This document shows positions 16,067-23,118 of a stretch of DNA of 64,000 nt, in pieces (the first letter of the stretch is position 1; every line of letters begins with the position of its first letter). Both the position numbers and the translations under genes were made by a program. The notes below the pieces were generated by a model. It was not told where the DNA came from and searched no databases. It was given only the letters and a program-made list of their open reading frames with translations. Source of the stretch: a virus; the IMG/VR virus record IMGVR_UViG_3300046747_000551, positions 1 through 64,000 of that record. One strand, 5' to 3'.

Positions 16067-16236
16067 CAAGGTGGAGTGGACGGTCATAACCTGTCTGCTG
16101 GGGGGCTATCCTACTCCTATCCTCTTCTAATTCAATAATTTAAGAAGAAGAAGAGGGTATAGTCAACGTGTTTACCTGAAAATGAGAACCCCCGAAAATG
16201 CCCAGCAGACAGGTTATGACCGTCCACTCCACCTTG
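16067..16236. repeat. 36-bp perfect inverted repeat flanking a 98-nt AT-rich core
   Basis: The left arm 16067-16102 (CAAGGTGGAGTGGACGGTCA...) is the exact reverse complement of the right arm 16201-16236. The core 16103-16200 is the most AT-rich stretch in the window and contains a smaller inverted pair (CCTCTTCT/AGAAGAGG). The right arm ends inside the -35 of the rightward promoter. The layout fits an invertible promoter segment, a recombinase or replication-initiator site, or a replication origin. Confidence 0.85.
16138..16166 (-). promoter_or_regulatory. Strong promoter inside the inverted-repeat core
   Basis: TTGACT (16161-16166), 17-bp spacer, TTAAAT (16138-16143), the closest match to a classic sigma-70 promoter in the window. 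As it lies here it reads leftward through the left arm of the repeat. Inversion of the core would turn it toward the rightward arm. Confidence 0.6.
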
Positions 16237-16262
16237 ACAAACCCGGAAAAGGCCACACTGGG
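16234..16262 (+). promoter_or_regulatory. Rightward-arm promoter
   Basis: TTGACA (16234-16239), 17-bp spacer, ACTGGG (16257-16262), then 9 nt and ATG at 16272. The first three bases of the -35 are the end of the right repeat arm. Confidence 0.65.
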
Positions 16263-16271
16263 AAGGGTGAC

Positions 16272-17030
16272 ATGATATCGAGCCGCACAGTTCTGCACGA
16301 GGCAATACGTCGCCTGCACCAAGTCTGGAAGCGCTGGGACCTTTTCAACCGGGATGGAGTGCCCATGGCCGAGGCCGAGGCTGCCCGGCTCCGGGATATG
16401 AAGGCCGACCTGCTGGCGCGCATTGGTCTGTCGCGCATTCGCAACAAGGCCGCGTGGTATGAACGCGTCGAGAGTGCTTGTTCGGCACCACCGGTCAAGG
16501 TCGCCTCGTCCGTGCCGGCGTGCGTCCGCGACTTCGAGCAGCCGCACGACTGCCCGACGTGGCGCGGCCTGGACAGTGCGGAACCCGAGCGCAAGGTGGT
16601 GGGGCTGGTCTGGTGCCGACGCGTGGGGCGCTGGGCTATTCGCATCCAGTGCCGGCGCATCCAGGGCCAGCGTGCGGAGTATCTCAACACCGAGACGCAC
16701 GGCATGTCCTGGGGCCACCTCGCCGTGGCCATCGACCATCTCAAGTGCGTCCTCATTTTTCGCGGGCACCTCAGCTTGCCGGTGTTCGGCACCCGCACTT
16801 CTGCATGGAATGCCTGGAGTTTTGCCAAGGAGAAAATGGACTGTGGCGACGTGGAACTAGACCTGGACAACCCGCTGCATGCACACCTCGCGCAATGGCT
16901 CTCGCGCCAGGAGAAGCTGACCGAGGACCGCATCAAGTATCCGGATGCCACGCTGCGCGACTACCCCAAAGAGACCGCGGCCGAGGCGCGCTATATCAAT
17001 GACGCGTTTGGGAGCAACGTGGCCTCTTGA
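16272..17030 (+). CDS. Hypothetical protein, first gene of rightward arm
   Basis: 252 residues from the ATG 9 nt after the promoter. The N-terminus is helical and charged (VLHEAIRRLHQVWKRWDLF), and the centre has strands and cysteines (VGLVWCRRVGRWAIRIQCRRI). No family recognised. As the first gene of the arm, next to the inverted repeat, a regulatory or replication-initiation role is possible. Its stop codon forms part of the next promoter -35. Confidence 0.65.
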   Translation: MISSRTVLHEAIRRLHQVWKRWDLFNRDGVPMAEAEAARLRDMKADLLARIGLSRIRNKAAWYERVESACSAPPVKVASSVPACVRDFEQPHDCPTWRGLDSAEPERKVVGLVWCRRVGRWAIRIQCRRIQGQRAEYLNTETHGMSWGHLAVAIDHLKCVLIFRGHLSLPVFGTRTSAWNAWSFAKEKMDCGDVELDLDNPLHAHLAQWLSRQEKLTEDRIKYPDATLRDYPKETAAEARYINDAFGSNVAS

Positions 17031-17055
17031 CATTTTTCGAAAAGTCCACACTGGG
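17027..17055 (+). promoter_or_regulatory. Promoter, ACTGGG class
   Basis: TTGACA (17027-17032), 17-bp spacer, ACTGGG (17050-17055), ATAGGTAGAG, ATG at 17066. The block CCACACTGGGATAGGTAGA recurs at 27129. Confidence 0.65.
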
Positions 17056-17065
17056 ATAGGTAGAG

Positions 17066-17263
17066 ATGAACAAGAAGCAATGGCAATCACTGGTCGCGGC
17101 GTTCCGAGACGCGCGCACCGCGGCCCTGGTCGCAGACGACTACGTAATTGGCGGCACGCACCAAGTCTTGGTGGACACTATAGTCCGTCGCGTGGCCGAG
17201 AGGTGCGAAGACCCTGAGCTGTTTATTCTCGTGTGCGGCGCGACGGTTCTCAAACCCAAATGA
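17066..17263 (+). CDS. Small helical protein
   Basis: 65 residues (NKKQWQSLVAAFRDARTAAL), predicted all-helical, ending LVCGATVLKPK. It starts 10 nt after a promoter and overlaps the next gene by 4 nt. Function unknown. Confidence 0.65.
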   Translation: MNKKQWQSLVAAFRDARTAALVADDYVIGGTHQVLVDTIVRRVAERCEDPELFILVCGATVLKPK

Positions 17264-17649
17264 AAACGAAACCCTTCAACATCGACGAAGCCAAACGAAC
17301 CCTGCGCGCGGTCACGCTGGCCGGAGAACCGGTGCGCCTTTTCGCGTTCGACCTCAAGGGCGCGTATCCAATCCTTGGGGCCATTAGCGTGGACGGCGGC
17401 AAGAACGAATACACGGCACGCTGGACGCTGGCCGGGCGCTCCACACTGGGCGGCAGCAGCGCCGAGGACTGCTCGTCTGACCTGCGGTCGCCGGTCGAGA
17501 CGGTCACGCGCTATATCAATATCTACCGGCGCGCCGACTCTGTTGAGCTGCGGACCGGCCCCGGCGTTTTCGTCACGCACAAGGACGCCGAAGACTGCGC
17601 GGGCCATTCCCAGTTCGCCGTCGTGGAAATCAAAATCGAGTTGCCATGA
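17260..17649 (+). CDS. Hypothetical protein, tandem copy 1
   Basis: 129 residues starting MKTKPFNIDEAKRTLRAV. It is clearly homologous to the next product: both share this N-terminus, PVETVTRY in the middle, GVFVT and a VEI...ELP ending. An internal strand-rich region sits between. Function unknown; the ATG at 17260 overlaps the previous stop. Confidence 0.7.
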   Translation: MKTKPFNIDEAKRTLRAVTLAGEPVRLFAFDLKGAYPILGAISVDGGKNEYTARWTLAGRSTLGGSSAEDCSSDLRSPVETVTRYINIYRRADSVELRTGPGVFVTHKDAEDCAGHSQFAVVEIKIELP

Positions 17650-18014
17650 AAACGAAGCCCTTCAACATTGACGAAGCCAAACGAACCCTGCGTGCGGTCA
17701 CCCGCAGCGGACAAGCGGTGCGCCTCTTCGTGTTCGACCTTGGCAAGAGCAACGACATCGCGGGCGCCAGGATGACCGAACATGGGGAAACGCTCACCGG
17801 CTGGTATTCCAACGGCCGTTTCTTCACGGACCGCGAGCACGGCAACGACCTGCTCACGCCCGTGGAAACCGTCACGCGCTACCTCAACCTTTACCGGAAG
17901 GGCACGGGTGAAGTGTATCCGGGCGCGGGGGTTTTCGTCACGCGCGAAGACGCCGAAGAGGGCGCGGGGCGTTCCTGCTTCGCCACCGTGGAAATCCAAT
18001 TCGAATTGCCGTAA
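17646..18014 (+). CDS. Hypothetical protein, tandem copy 2
   Basis: 122 residues, a diverged tandem duplicate of the preceding gene with an identical first 18 residues. It overlaps that gene by 4 nt. The first 50 nt of both genes are nearly identical, which points to a recent duplication or continuing conversion. Confidence 0.7.
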   Translation: MKTKPFNIDEAKRTLRAVTRSGQAVRLFVFDLGKSNDIAGARMTEHGETLTGWYSNGRFFTDREHGNDLLTPVETVTRYLNLYRKGTGEVYPGAGVFVTREDAEEGAGRSCFATVEIQFELP

Positions 18015-18017
18015 TGT

Positions 18018-18782
18018 ATGAGCCGACAGGAAGACATCAAGGCGCCGCCGCCGGGACCTATTCAGCCCATCTTCAACGACAGCCTGACGCAGATAGAACG
18101 CGAGCGGCGGATGTTGCGCTATCGTGCGCAGGGCCTGACCAGTCCGGAAGCGACGGAGAACGTGAAGGGAGCCGCCGCCGCGTTCGGCCAGCAATACGGG
18201 AAAATCCCGGGCGCAGCGCTGAAGCGAGCGCCGCAACCGAAAGGCCGGCAGCTCGGGTTATCGCCTACCAAAAGTGCGGCGACTCCACAGACGCCGATTG
18301 GCGCCCAGTTTTTGAAACACCAACCACAACCGAAACCAATGAGCAAAAATCTAATCGTCCCCGTAAACGCGCAGGGCGCACCAGTGGCTGATACCCGGCC
18401 CGAGGCCGCGCGTCCCAAGCTGTCCTTTTCGCCGGCACCCGACGGCACGTTTTGCAAAATCGCAGACCGTCCGCGCCCGGCCAATCACCCGCTGCACCTG
18501 CCGTGGACCCAGAAATATCTGGCCACGCATGATAGCCAGCCTTTCGCTATCGCGATGGATGAGGCTGTTGCGAACCTCCTATCCAATGCGCTCAACACCT
18601 ATTTTCAGGCGGTGATGCAACACCAAGCCGAGCAGGAAGCGCGCAAAGCGGCCGAAGCAGCCGCAGCCAATGACGCGGACGCGTTCGGCGCGCCGCTGGT
18701 CGAAGAGACCGACGCCATCACGGGCGTGCCCGCGAGTGCGGTCGGCGAGCCGAGTGAAATCGAACAGCTGCCCAGCCTATGA
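18018..18782 (+). CDS. Hypothetical protein
   Basis: 254 residues: Pro-rich disordered N-terminus (IKAPPPGPIQPIF), a helical stretch, a Pro/Gln linker, and a C-terminal helix (YFQAVMQHQAEQEARKAAEA) followed by an acidic tail. An internal ATG (MSKNLIVP, 18339) might give a shorter form. No family recognised. Confidence 0.6.
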   Translation: MSRQEDIKAPPPGPIQPIFNDSLTQIERERRMLRYRAQGLTSPEATENVKGAAAAFGQQYGKIPGAALKRAPQPKGRQLGLSPTKSAATPQTPIGAQFLKHQPQPKPMSKNLIVPVNAQGAPVADTRPEAARPKLSFSPAPDGTFCKIADRPRPANHPLHLPWTQKYLATHDSQPFAIAMDEAVANLLSNALNTYFQAVMQHQAEQEARKAAEAAAANDADAFGAPLVEETDAITGVPASAVGEPSEIEQLPSL

Positions 18783-19093
18783 GCAACACCATCTACACTG
18801 CCGAGAGTGTGAGCCTCGTGCAATCGTGCGCCGTGGCCGCGGTCCTCGACGAGCGCGCGCGGCAAGACGCCAAGTGGGGCACGCAGAACCACACGCCCAT
18901 CGTGTGGTCGGCTATCCTCACTGAGGAGTGCGGCGAGTTTGCGAAGGAAGCGCTGGAGTTTCACTTCTCGGTGAAGCCGCCCCAGCCGAACCTGCGGTAT
19001 GAAGCCGTCCAGGTCGCGGCCGTCGCGCTGGCCATCATCGAATGCATAGACCGCCATGCCGAGGCCAACGCCGGAGAAAACTCACCCTTATGA
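18779..19093 (+). CDS. MazG-like nucleotide pyrophosphohydrolase
   Basis: 104 residues, all-helical. It contains DERARQDAKWGTQ, WSAILTEECGEFAKEALE and a later conserved E/A helix, the EExxE-type metal site of all-alpha NTP pyrophosphatases. Such phage enzymes hydrolyse (d)NTPs or alarmones, shaping nucleotide pools. It overlaps its neighbours by 4 nt. Confidence 0.75.
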   Translation: MSNTIYTAESVSLVQSCAVAAVLDERARQDAKWGTQNHTPIVWSAILTEECGEFAKEALEFHFSVKPPQPNLRYEAVQVAAVALAIIECIDRHAEANAGENSPL

Positions 19094-19173
19094 GTAAACA
19101 CACCGCGGAGACCATCCAGTGGGCGCTCTACTTCGCGTTCTTACTGGGCGTGTCCTACCTGCTACTGCGATGA
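19090..19173 (+). CDS. Tiny single-pass membrane peptide
   Basis: 27 residues, mostly one transmembrane helix (WALYFAFLLGVSYLLL). It overlaps both neighbours by 4 nt in an unbroken chain, which supports translation. Confidence 0.55.
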   Translation: MSKHTAETIQWALYFAFLLGVSYLLLR

Positions 19174-19361
19174 AGACGCCGCAAGAATGGATGGACGCGC
19201 ACGGCTACGACAAAAGCGTTTGCTGTGGCCACGGTGAATACTGGGACCTGCCCAAGCGCATCGACCTCGACATCATCGCGCGCATTCAAGCCGACGCGCA
19301 GGCCGGGCGGGAGCCCGTGAAGGTGTGGTGTCGTGTGCAAGGAAAGTGGGTGACGCCATGA
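19170..19361 (+). CDS. Small hypothetical protein
   Basis: 63 residues with a C-C-H-like CCGHGEYW motif and a helical middle (LDIIARIQADAQAG). It overlaps the previous stop as ATGA. Possibly metal-binding; unknown. Confidence 0.6.
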   Translation: MKTPQEWMDAHGYDKSVCCGHGEYWDLPKRIDLDIIARIQADAQAGREPVKVWCRVQGKWVTP

Positions 19362-19684
19362 ACCCCAACATCAAATCCGCGGCAGGCGGCAACCGCAGCT
19401 TCGGCCTGCATGGTGCGGGCAAGGGCGACGCGGACCGCACAAGCGATGTAACCGCGTATAACGAGCGACTAATGGACATTGAATTCCCGCGGGTTCATCC
19501 CTCGTTAGATGAAGCGTTCACCAAGTCGCGCCGGGGCTACAAAAAAGTTTATGGAGCAACACCTGACAAACACGCATCGGCTCTCGCCGCTACTTTTCCG
19601 CTGGTCGTGGGGCCGGCACCACTTTCAAGTGCGGCGTCTGAACTGGCGGTGGAGATGCGCACACTACGTGACGAAATCGTATGA
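19358..19684 (+). CDS. Hypothetical protein, 3' part overlaps another gene
   Basis: 108 residues. The first 65 contain GAGKGDADRTSDVTAYNERL, a style seen in small phage proteins. From 19551 on, the DNA is shared out of frame with the next gene, and third-position G+C drops in this frame. The C-terminus may be real, or may be what remains after a frameshift. Confidence 0.5.
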   Translation: MNPNIKSAAGGNRSFGLHGAGKGDADRTSDVTAYNERLMDIEFPRVHPSLDEAFTKSRRGYKKVYGATPDKHASALAATFPLVVGPAPLSSAASELAVEMRTLRDEIV

Positions 19685-19748
19685 CATCGCCTACCGCGTC
19701 TGGTGGTTCTGCCCGCTGTGCGTGACCTGCATATCGATGCCCAAATGA
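19551..19748 (+). CDS. Trp/Cys-rich small protein, overlapping frame
   Basis: 65 residues rich in Trp and Arg (FRWSWGRHHFQ, LNWRWRCAHY) ending in CPLCVTC, a likely metal site. It overlaps the previous gene by 134 nt in another frame but has the stronger codon signal there, and joins the next gene by ATGA. It resembles the Trp-rich product at 43824. Confidence 0.55.
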   Translation: MEQHLTNTHRLSPLLFRWSWGRHHFQVRRLNWRWRCAHYVTKSYDIAYRVWWFCPLCVTCISMPK

Positions 19749-19945
19749 AGCCCTTCAAACTTTTTGAGTGCGGCACGTATCGCTGGATACACAGCCCCTG
19801 GGAATTCTGCCTCTCGTGCGGCTACCCTGGCCACTGCGCACAAGCGCGCTCGCGCACCATCTATCTGACGCTCTACCACCGCACGTTCTGGTTTAAATTT
19901 TCCTGGCCCACGAAGCCTGAGAGAATCAATGGGGTGCCGCTGTGA
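19745..19945 (+). CDS. Aromatic-rich small protein
   Basis: 66 residues (FECGTYRWIHSPWEFCLSCG), with three cysteines and many aromatics, likely a small metal-binding protein. It overlaps its neighbours by 4 nt on each side. Confidence 0.6.
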   Translation: MKPFKLFECGTYRWIHSPWEFCLSCGYPGHCAQARSRTIYLTLYHRTFWFKFSWPTKPERINGVPL

Positions 19946-20145
19946 ACCCGCCGACATGGAAACCGTCCCGGTTTGAGCTGGTGGACGAGCCATATCAATG
20001 CATCATCCGCGACGTGGAGAACCAGCTCAACTTTGCTTTCATCGCGGAGAGCGGCCATGGGCTGCACTCGCATGACCGCGCGCTCGCGGAACGGGTGGTT
20101 CAATTTCTCAACAGGCTCCTGCCCATGGAGCGCACGCGCCCATGA
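19942..20145 (+). CDS. Small hypothetical protein
   Basis: 67 residues from a GTG that overlaps the previous stop. Strand-rich centre (FELVDEPYQCIIRDVENQL) and C-terminal helix. Unknown function. Confidence 0.6.
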   Translation: MNPPTWKPSRFELVDEPYQCIIRDVENQLNFAFIAESGHGLHSHDRALAERVVQFLNRLLPMERTRP

Positions 20146-20327
20146 ATTCACATCTCAAGCGTCTGCTTCGCGGGCTCTACGCCCTCGGCATCGTGGCCGG
20201 CACCATAGGCGCGGCGGTTTTTCTCGCGTGGGCTTGGCCCTGGGTTTTGGTTGCCGTATGCGTGTTGGTGCTGGCGTATGGCATTGGCGGCATGGGACCC
20301 GATGACGGTGGGAGCGACATGCCATGA
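20142..20327 (+). CDS. Small two-helix membrane protein
   Basis: 61 residues with two hydrophobic segments (ALGIVAGTIGAAVFLAWAW and VLVAVCVLVLAYGIGG) and an acidic tail. Overlaps both neighbours by 4 nt. A holin-like role is possible, but many small membrane proteins occur in this arm. Confidence 0.6.
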   Translation: MNSHLKRLLRGLYALGIVAGTIGAAVFLAWAWPWVLVAVCVLVLAYGIGGMGPDDGGSDMP

Positions 20328-20401
20328 GCAACACCTTCGTCCTCTGCGCTCTCGCCGTGGCGCTCCTCATGTTCATCCTCTGGAGGAGTAAAGGTGTCTG
20401 A
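20324..20401 (+). CDS. Tiny single-pass membrane peptide
   Basis: 25 residues, nearly all one transmembrane helix (FVLCALAVALLMFILW). Overlaps the previous stop (ATGA) and the next GTG start by 8 nt. Confidence 0.5.
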   Translation: MSNTFVLCALAVALLMFILWRSKGV

Positions 20402-20744
20402 CGTCGCCGGCAACCTGGGTCCCAACGTCGTCCAGGCCATCATTCCAACCGAACGGCGCATGGATGTTTTTGTGTGCCCGGGCGTGCCCGAGGAAGCGCT
20501 CGCGCGCTGGCTGACGCAAGGCGGCGCGTCAAACTTCCACCATGACGCCGCGAGTGCGCCGACGTGCGGCATCGCCCTCTTTGTGCTCGGCCCCTACGGG
20601 TTTGCCTCTGCGGCGACCGCGGCCATGCTGGCACCGTTTTACGCGCAGGCCGGCAACGAGGCCAACTGTTTTCAGTGGTGCGGAATTGAGAAAAACTTCA
20701 CGCGTCGCGACCCGGAGTGGTTGCAGGCGCGGACAGCTTCGTAA
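20394..20744 (+). CDS. Hypothetical protein
   Basis: 116 residues from a GTG. Ala/Gly-rich with a hydrophobic centre (IALFVLGPYGFASAATAAMLA) and several cysteines. Not recognised. Confidence 0.6.
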   Translation: MSDVAGNLGPNVVQAIIPTERRMDVFVCPGVPEEALARWLTQGGASNFHHDAASAPTCGIALFVLGPYGFASAATAAMLAPFYAQAGNEANCFQWCGIEKNFTRRDPEWLQARTAS

Positions 20745-20767
20745 CATTCCCGTCACACAATCGTAAC

Positions 20768-20795
20768 TTGCGGCTGGGGCCTGCCGTGGTATCTT
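20768..20795 (+). promoter_or_regulatory. Promoter, TATCTT class, with repeated upstream motif
   Basis: TTGCGG (20768-20773), 16-bp spacer, TATCTT (20790-20795), 6 nt, ATG at 20802. The preceding block CACAATCGTAACTTGCG is repeated exactly before the promoter at 22368. Confidence 0.6.
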
Positions 20796-20801
20796 CACAC
20801 C

Positions 20802-21005
20802 ATGAAGATTCTGAGGCTCTCCACCACCAACAGCGACGGAAGCGTAATTAGCTACTCCGCCCGCATCGTGCGCACCAATCCAGACAACACCATCTGGGTC
20901 GAAATTCCGGCGCGCGTTCGCGCGCTCCCCTTTCCTCCCTACGGTGGCAAGCGATATGCCCAGTTTGACCTCGCGGTCGTGGGCGCCCAGGTCGTCACCC
21001 GTTAA
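20802..21005 (+). CDS. Small beta-rich protein
   Basis: 67 residues, beta-rich (ILRLSTTNSDGSVISYSARIV), ending VVGAQVVTR. It starts 6 nt after a promoter -10, so its mRNA is probably leaderless. Function unknown. Confidence 0.6.
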   Translation: MKILRLSTTNSDGSVISYSARIVRTNPDNTIWVEIPARVRALPFPPYGGKRYAQFDLAVVGAQVVTR

Positions 21006-21025
21006 CCCTCAACCACCCCAATACC

Positions 21026-21235
21026 ATGAGCCGAAAACACTTCGAAGCCCTCGCCGCGGAAATCCGCGCCGAATACACCTGCGCCCGCACCTACGACAAT
21101 TTTCCCGCCGCCGAGGCAATCGCCCGGCTGGCCGGACGCATCGCCCGCGTCTGCGCGGACAGCAACCCCAACTTTTCCGACGCGCGCTTCATCAAAGCGT
21201 GCGGCATCGGTTCCACCGAAGTCATTGGAGCCTAA
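21026..21235 (+). CDS. Conserved small phage protein
   Basis: 69 residues, helical: KHFEALAAEIRAEY, AIARLAGRIARVCADSNPNF, ARFIKACGIG. This layout occurs in many phage early regions without known function. Confidence 0.7.
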   Translation: MSRKHFEALAAEIRAEYTCARTYDNFPAAEAIARLAGRIARVCADSNPNFSDARFIKACGIGSTEVIGA

Positions 21236-21239
21236 CTAT

Positions 21240-21665
21240 ATGGCCACCCTCAAACGAAACGGCACGGAGCTGGCGCGGTTCGAATACGAATCGGGCACCC
21301 TCGTGGTAATGTCCAACGGCCGCGTTTTGCGCAACCGAGGCGACGGCTGGGAGCGCTACCGGCACGCCAAGCCGGGCGTGGCCGCTGAGACCATCGCGGC
21401 CGAGCGGCGGGCGCGCTTCGAAGCCCGGCGCGCGGCCTGCCCGACCTGGGCGGAGTATATCGAGGCGCTGTGCGACGCGGTCGCGCTGCGGCACCGTAGC
21501 GTGCTGGCGACGGCCATTGCGATGATGCCGACGGACGCGGACGGCGTCTGGTCCACAATGGACGACTACGGCATGGGCCTGGACCTGGACGACGTGGTCC
21601 GGCTGTGCGACCTGCGCACGCGCGGCGAGGCCGAGCTTCGCGCCTTCAAACAGGCGAAAGAATAA
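21240..21665 (+). CDS. Hypothetical protein
   Basis: 141 residues from the ATG at 21240. Beta-rich head (TELARFEYESGTLVVMSNGRV) and long helical remainder (AETIAAERRARFEARRAA). No family recognised. Confidence 0.65.
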   Translation: MATLKRNGTELARFEYESGTLVVMSNGRVLRNRGDGWERYRHAKPGVAAETIAAERRARFEARRAACPTWAEYIEALCDAVALRHRSVLATAIAMMPTDADGVWSTMDDYGMGLDLDDVVRLCDLRTRGEAELRAFKQAKE

Positions 21666-21666
21666 T

Positions 21667-21695
21667 TTGACAACCCGCCCGACCTGGGCGACATT
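21667..21695 (+). promoter_or_regulatory. Promoter, GACATT class
   Basis: TTGACA (21667-21672), 17-bp spacer, GACATT (21690-21695), only 5 nt to ATG at 21701. Confidence 0.65.
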
Positions 21696-21700
21696 CCTGC

Positions 21701-21946
21701 ATGAAAGAAACCAAGTTCAGTATCGGCGACGCGGTGGTTTTCCGCGCGTTCAACGGTGACAGCGTCTCGGCCACGATTCTCGCGGTGCTTCCGGACGCGG
21801 TCCGCGTGGGCTACTGCTCCGGCAGCCGCATCATCAACGGCCGCATGGAGCCGAAAATGGAGCGCGTGCTGGTCAAGCGCGCAGACTACGGGCGCATCAC
21901 GGCCTTCCCCAAGGACAGCAAGTTCCTCGTGCTCGAAACCCTCTAA
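21701..21946 (+). CDS. Small beta-barrel-like protein
   Basis: 81 residues, mostly strands (FSIGDAVVFRAFNGDSVSAT), with the G-D-x-V-x-F pattern of KOW or SH3-like barrels. No function known. Leaderless start predicted. Confidence 0.6.
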   Translation: MKETKFSIGDAVVFRAFNGDSVSATILAVLPDAVRVGYCSGSRIINGRMEPKMERVLVKRADYGRITAFPKDSKFLVLETL

Positions 21947-21957
21947 GCCTCACCACT

Positions 21958-22353
21958 ATGCACAAAGTCACCATCTCGTTCCCGTCCCTGGAGGACGCGG
22001 AGTTTTTCACCTACCTCGCGCGCAAGTCTGCCGAGAACCATCTCCGCCTGACCGGCGGTCCGGCCGGCATCATGCAGGACGCGCTCACCCGCGCCGCCGC
22101 CGTGGTTGGCCCGGGCGATGCCAACCCGTTCCTCGTGGCGGTCGCGTCGTCGGTGCCGCCCCGGACGGACGCGGTGCCGGACGACCACCTGCCGCCGCTG
22201 GTGCCGAACTGGTGGCACCTCGAATGCCAGTTTTCCTGGGGCTGGGAGCGCAGCGGCTCTTATGATAGGAGCTACCCCACGCGCGCCGAGGCGCTGTCGG
22301 TTCTCAAAACCATCAAGAGCGGGCTGAAGTATCGTGTCTGCCGTTCCAAGTAA
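21958..22353 (+). CDS. Hypothetical protein
   Basis: 131 residues. The first 60 (TISFPSLEDAEFFTYLARKSA) resemble a small alpha/beta fold. The C-terminus is Trp-rich (NWWHLECQFSWGW). Unknown function. Confidence 0.6.
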   Translation: MHKVTISFPSLEDAEFFTYLARKSAENHLRLTGGPAGIMQDALTRAAAVVGPGDANPFLVAVASSVPPRTDAVPDDHLPPLVPNWWHLECQFSWGWERSGSYDRSYPTRAEALSVLKTIKSGLKYRVCRSK

Positions 22354-22367
22354 TTCACAATCGTAAC

Positions 22368-22395
22368 TTGCGAACCGCCCGCGCCGCGGTATCTT
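22368..22395 (+). promoter_or_regulatory. Promoter, TATCTT class, with repeated upstream motif
   Basis: TTGCGA (22368-22373), 16-bp spacer, TATCTT (22390-22395), 5 nt, ATG at 22401. It shares the 17-nt block CACAATCGTAACTTGCG with the promoter at 20768. Confidence 0.6.
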
Positions 22396-22400
22396 TCCCC

Positions 22401-22652
22401 ATGAACAACACCGATTTTACCGCGGCCTCCGCGAAACTTTTCCGCGACATCGTGACCGACCTGCCGAACTGGACGGGCGTCACGCCCTGTTTCAACCACA
22501 TCACCAGCGCCCTCCGCGGGAACCTCACCGACCTGAAAAAACGCGGGCTGATTACGACCTTCCGCAGCGACGGCGAGGAATGGATTGAACTGACCGCTGC
22601 CGGCGAGGAATTTGCCCGCACGGTGGGCATGGGCAAATTCCTTCCAAGCTGA
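22401..22652 (+). CDS. Winged-helix DNA-binding protein
   Basis: 83 residues: NHITSALRGNLTDLKKRGLI followed by TTFRSDGEEWIELTAAG is a winged-helix recognition helix plus wing. Probably a phage transcription regulator. Its promoter shares an upstream motif with that of 20802, so it may regulate both. Confidence 0.65.
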   Translation: MNNTDFTAASAKLFRDIVTDLPNWTGVTPCFNHITSALRGNLTDLKKRGLITTFRSDGEEWIELTAAGEEFARTVGMGKFLPS

Positions 22653-22653
22653 T

Positions 22654-22682
22654 TTGACAAACCGGCCCGCCCGGGCTACCTT
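22654..22682 (+). promoter_or_regulatory. Promoter, TACCTT class
   Basis: TTGACA (22654-22659), 17-bp spacer, TACCTT (22677-22682), ACGCC, ATG at 22688. Confidence 0.65.
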
Positions 22683-22687
22683 ACGCC

Positions 22688-22858
22688 ATGAGCAACGAAA
22701 CAAAGAACGAGCCGAGCGCGGTGCGGGTGCCCGCGCCCGAGCTGACTTCCCAGGAGTGGGAACTGCGTCGCAAGGAGCGCGTCGCGAAGCAGTGGGCCGA
22801 CCGCCGCGCGCGGTGGGCAGCCTACAAAAAAGCACAAAACCACTTGCGCGGGTCCTGA
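22688..22858 (+). CDS. Small basic helical protein
   Basis: 56 residues, charged helix (SQEWELRRKERVAKQWADRR) with a basic C-terminus. Starts 5 nt after a promoter -10. May bind nucleic acid. Confidence 0.6.
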   Translation: MSNETKNEPSAVRVPAPELTSQEWELRRKERVAKQWADRRARWAAYKKAQNHLRGS

Positions 22859-22872
22859 ACCCGTGCGACCTT
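22844..22872 (+). promoter_or_regulatory. Promoter, GACCTT class
   Basis: TTGCGC (22844-22849), 17-bp spacer, GACCTT (22867-22872), ACGCC, ATG at 22878. The downstream ACGCCATG is identical to that of the promoter at 22654. Confidence 0.55.
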
Positions 22873-22877
22873 ACGCC

Positions 22878-23114
22878 ATGAATTATTCGATTATCTGGAA
22901 ACTCCGCGAGGGCGGGCTGGTCACGTTCCGCTTTGAAGTGGAGAACGTGCCCACCCTCGCGGACGCGCTCGCGGCCTTCCGGCACGCCGAGCCGAACGGC
23001 TACCTCGTGCGGGCCTATGCGCACGAACCCATTGACCCCGCTCTGCTCGCGGGCCTGATGGACACCCTGGAGCAGAAAATTGTGGCGGACGGCTGGCGTT
23101 CGCTGGGGGACTAA
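22878..23114 (+). CDS. Small hypothetical protein
   Basis: 78 residues, alpha/beta: IIWKLREGGLVTFRFEVEN, then a helix (TLADALAAFRHAEP). Leaderless start predicted. Unknown. Confidence 0.6.
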   Translation: MNYSIIWKLREGGLVTFRFEVENVPTLADALAAFRHAEPNGYLVRAYAHEPIDPALLAGLMDTLEQKIVADGWRSLGD

Positions 23115-23118
23115 TTTT

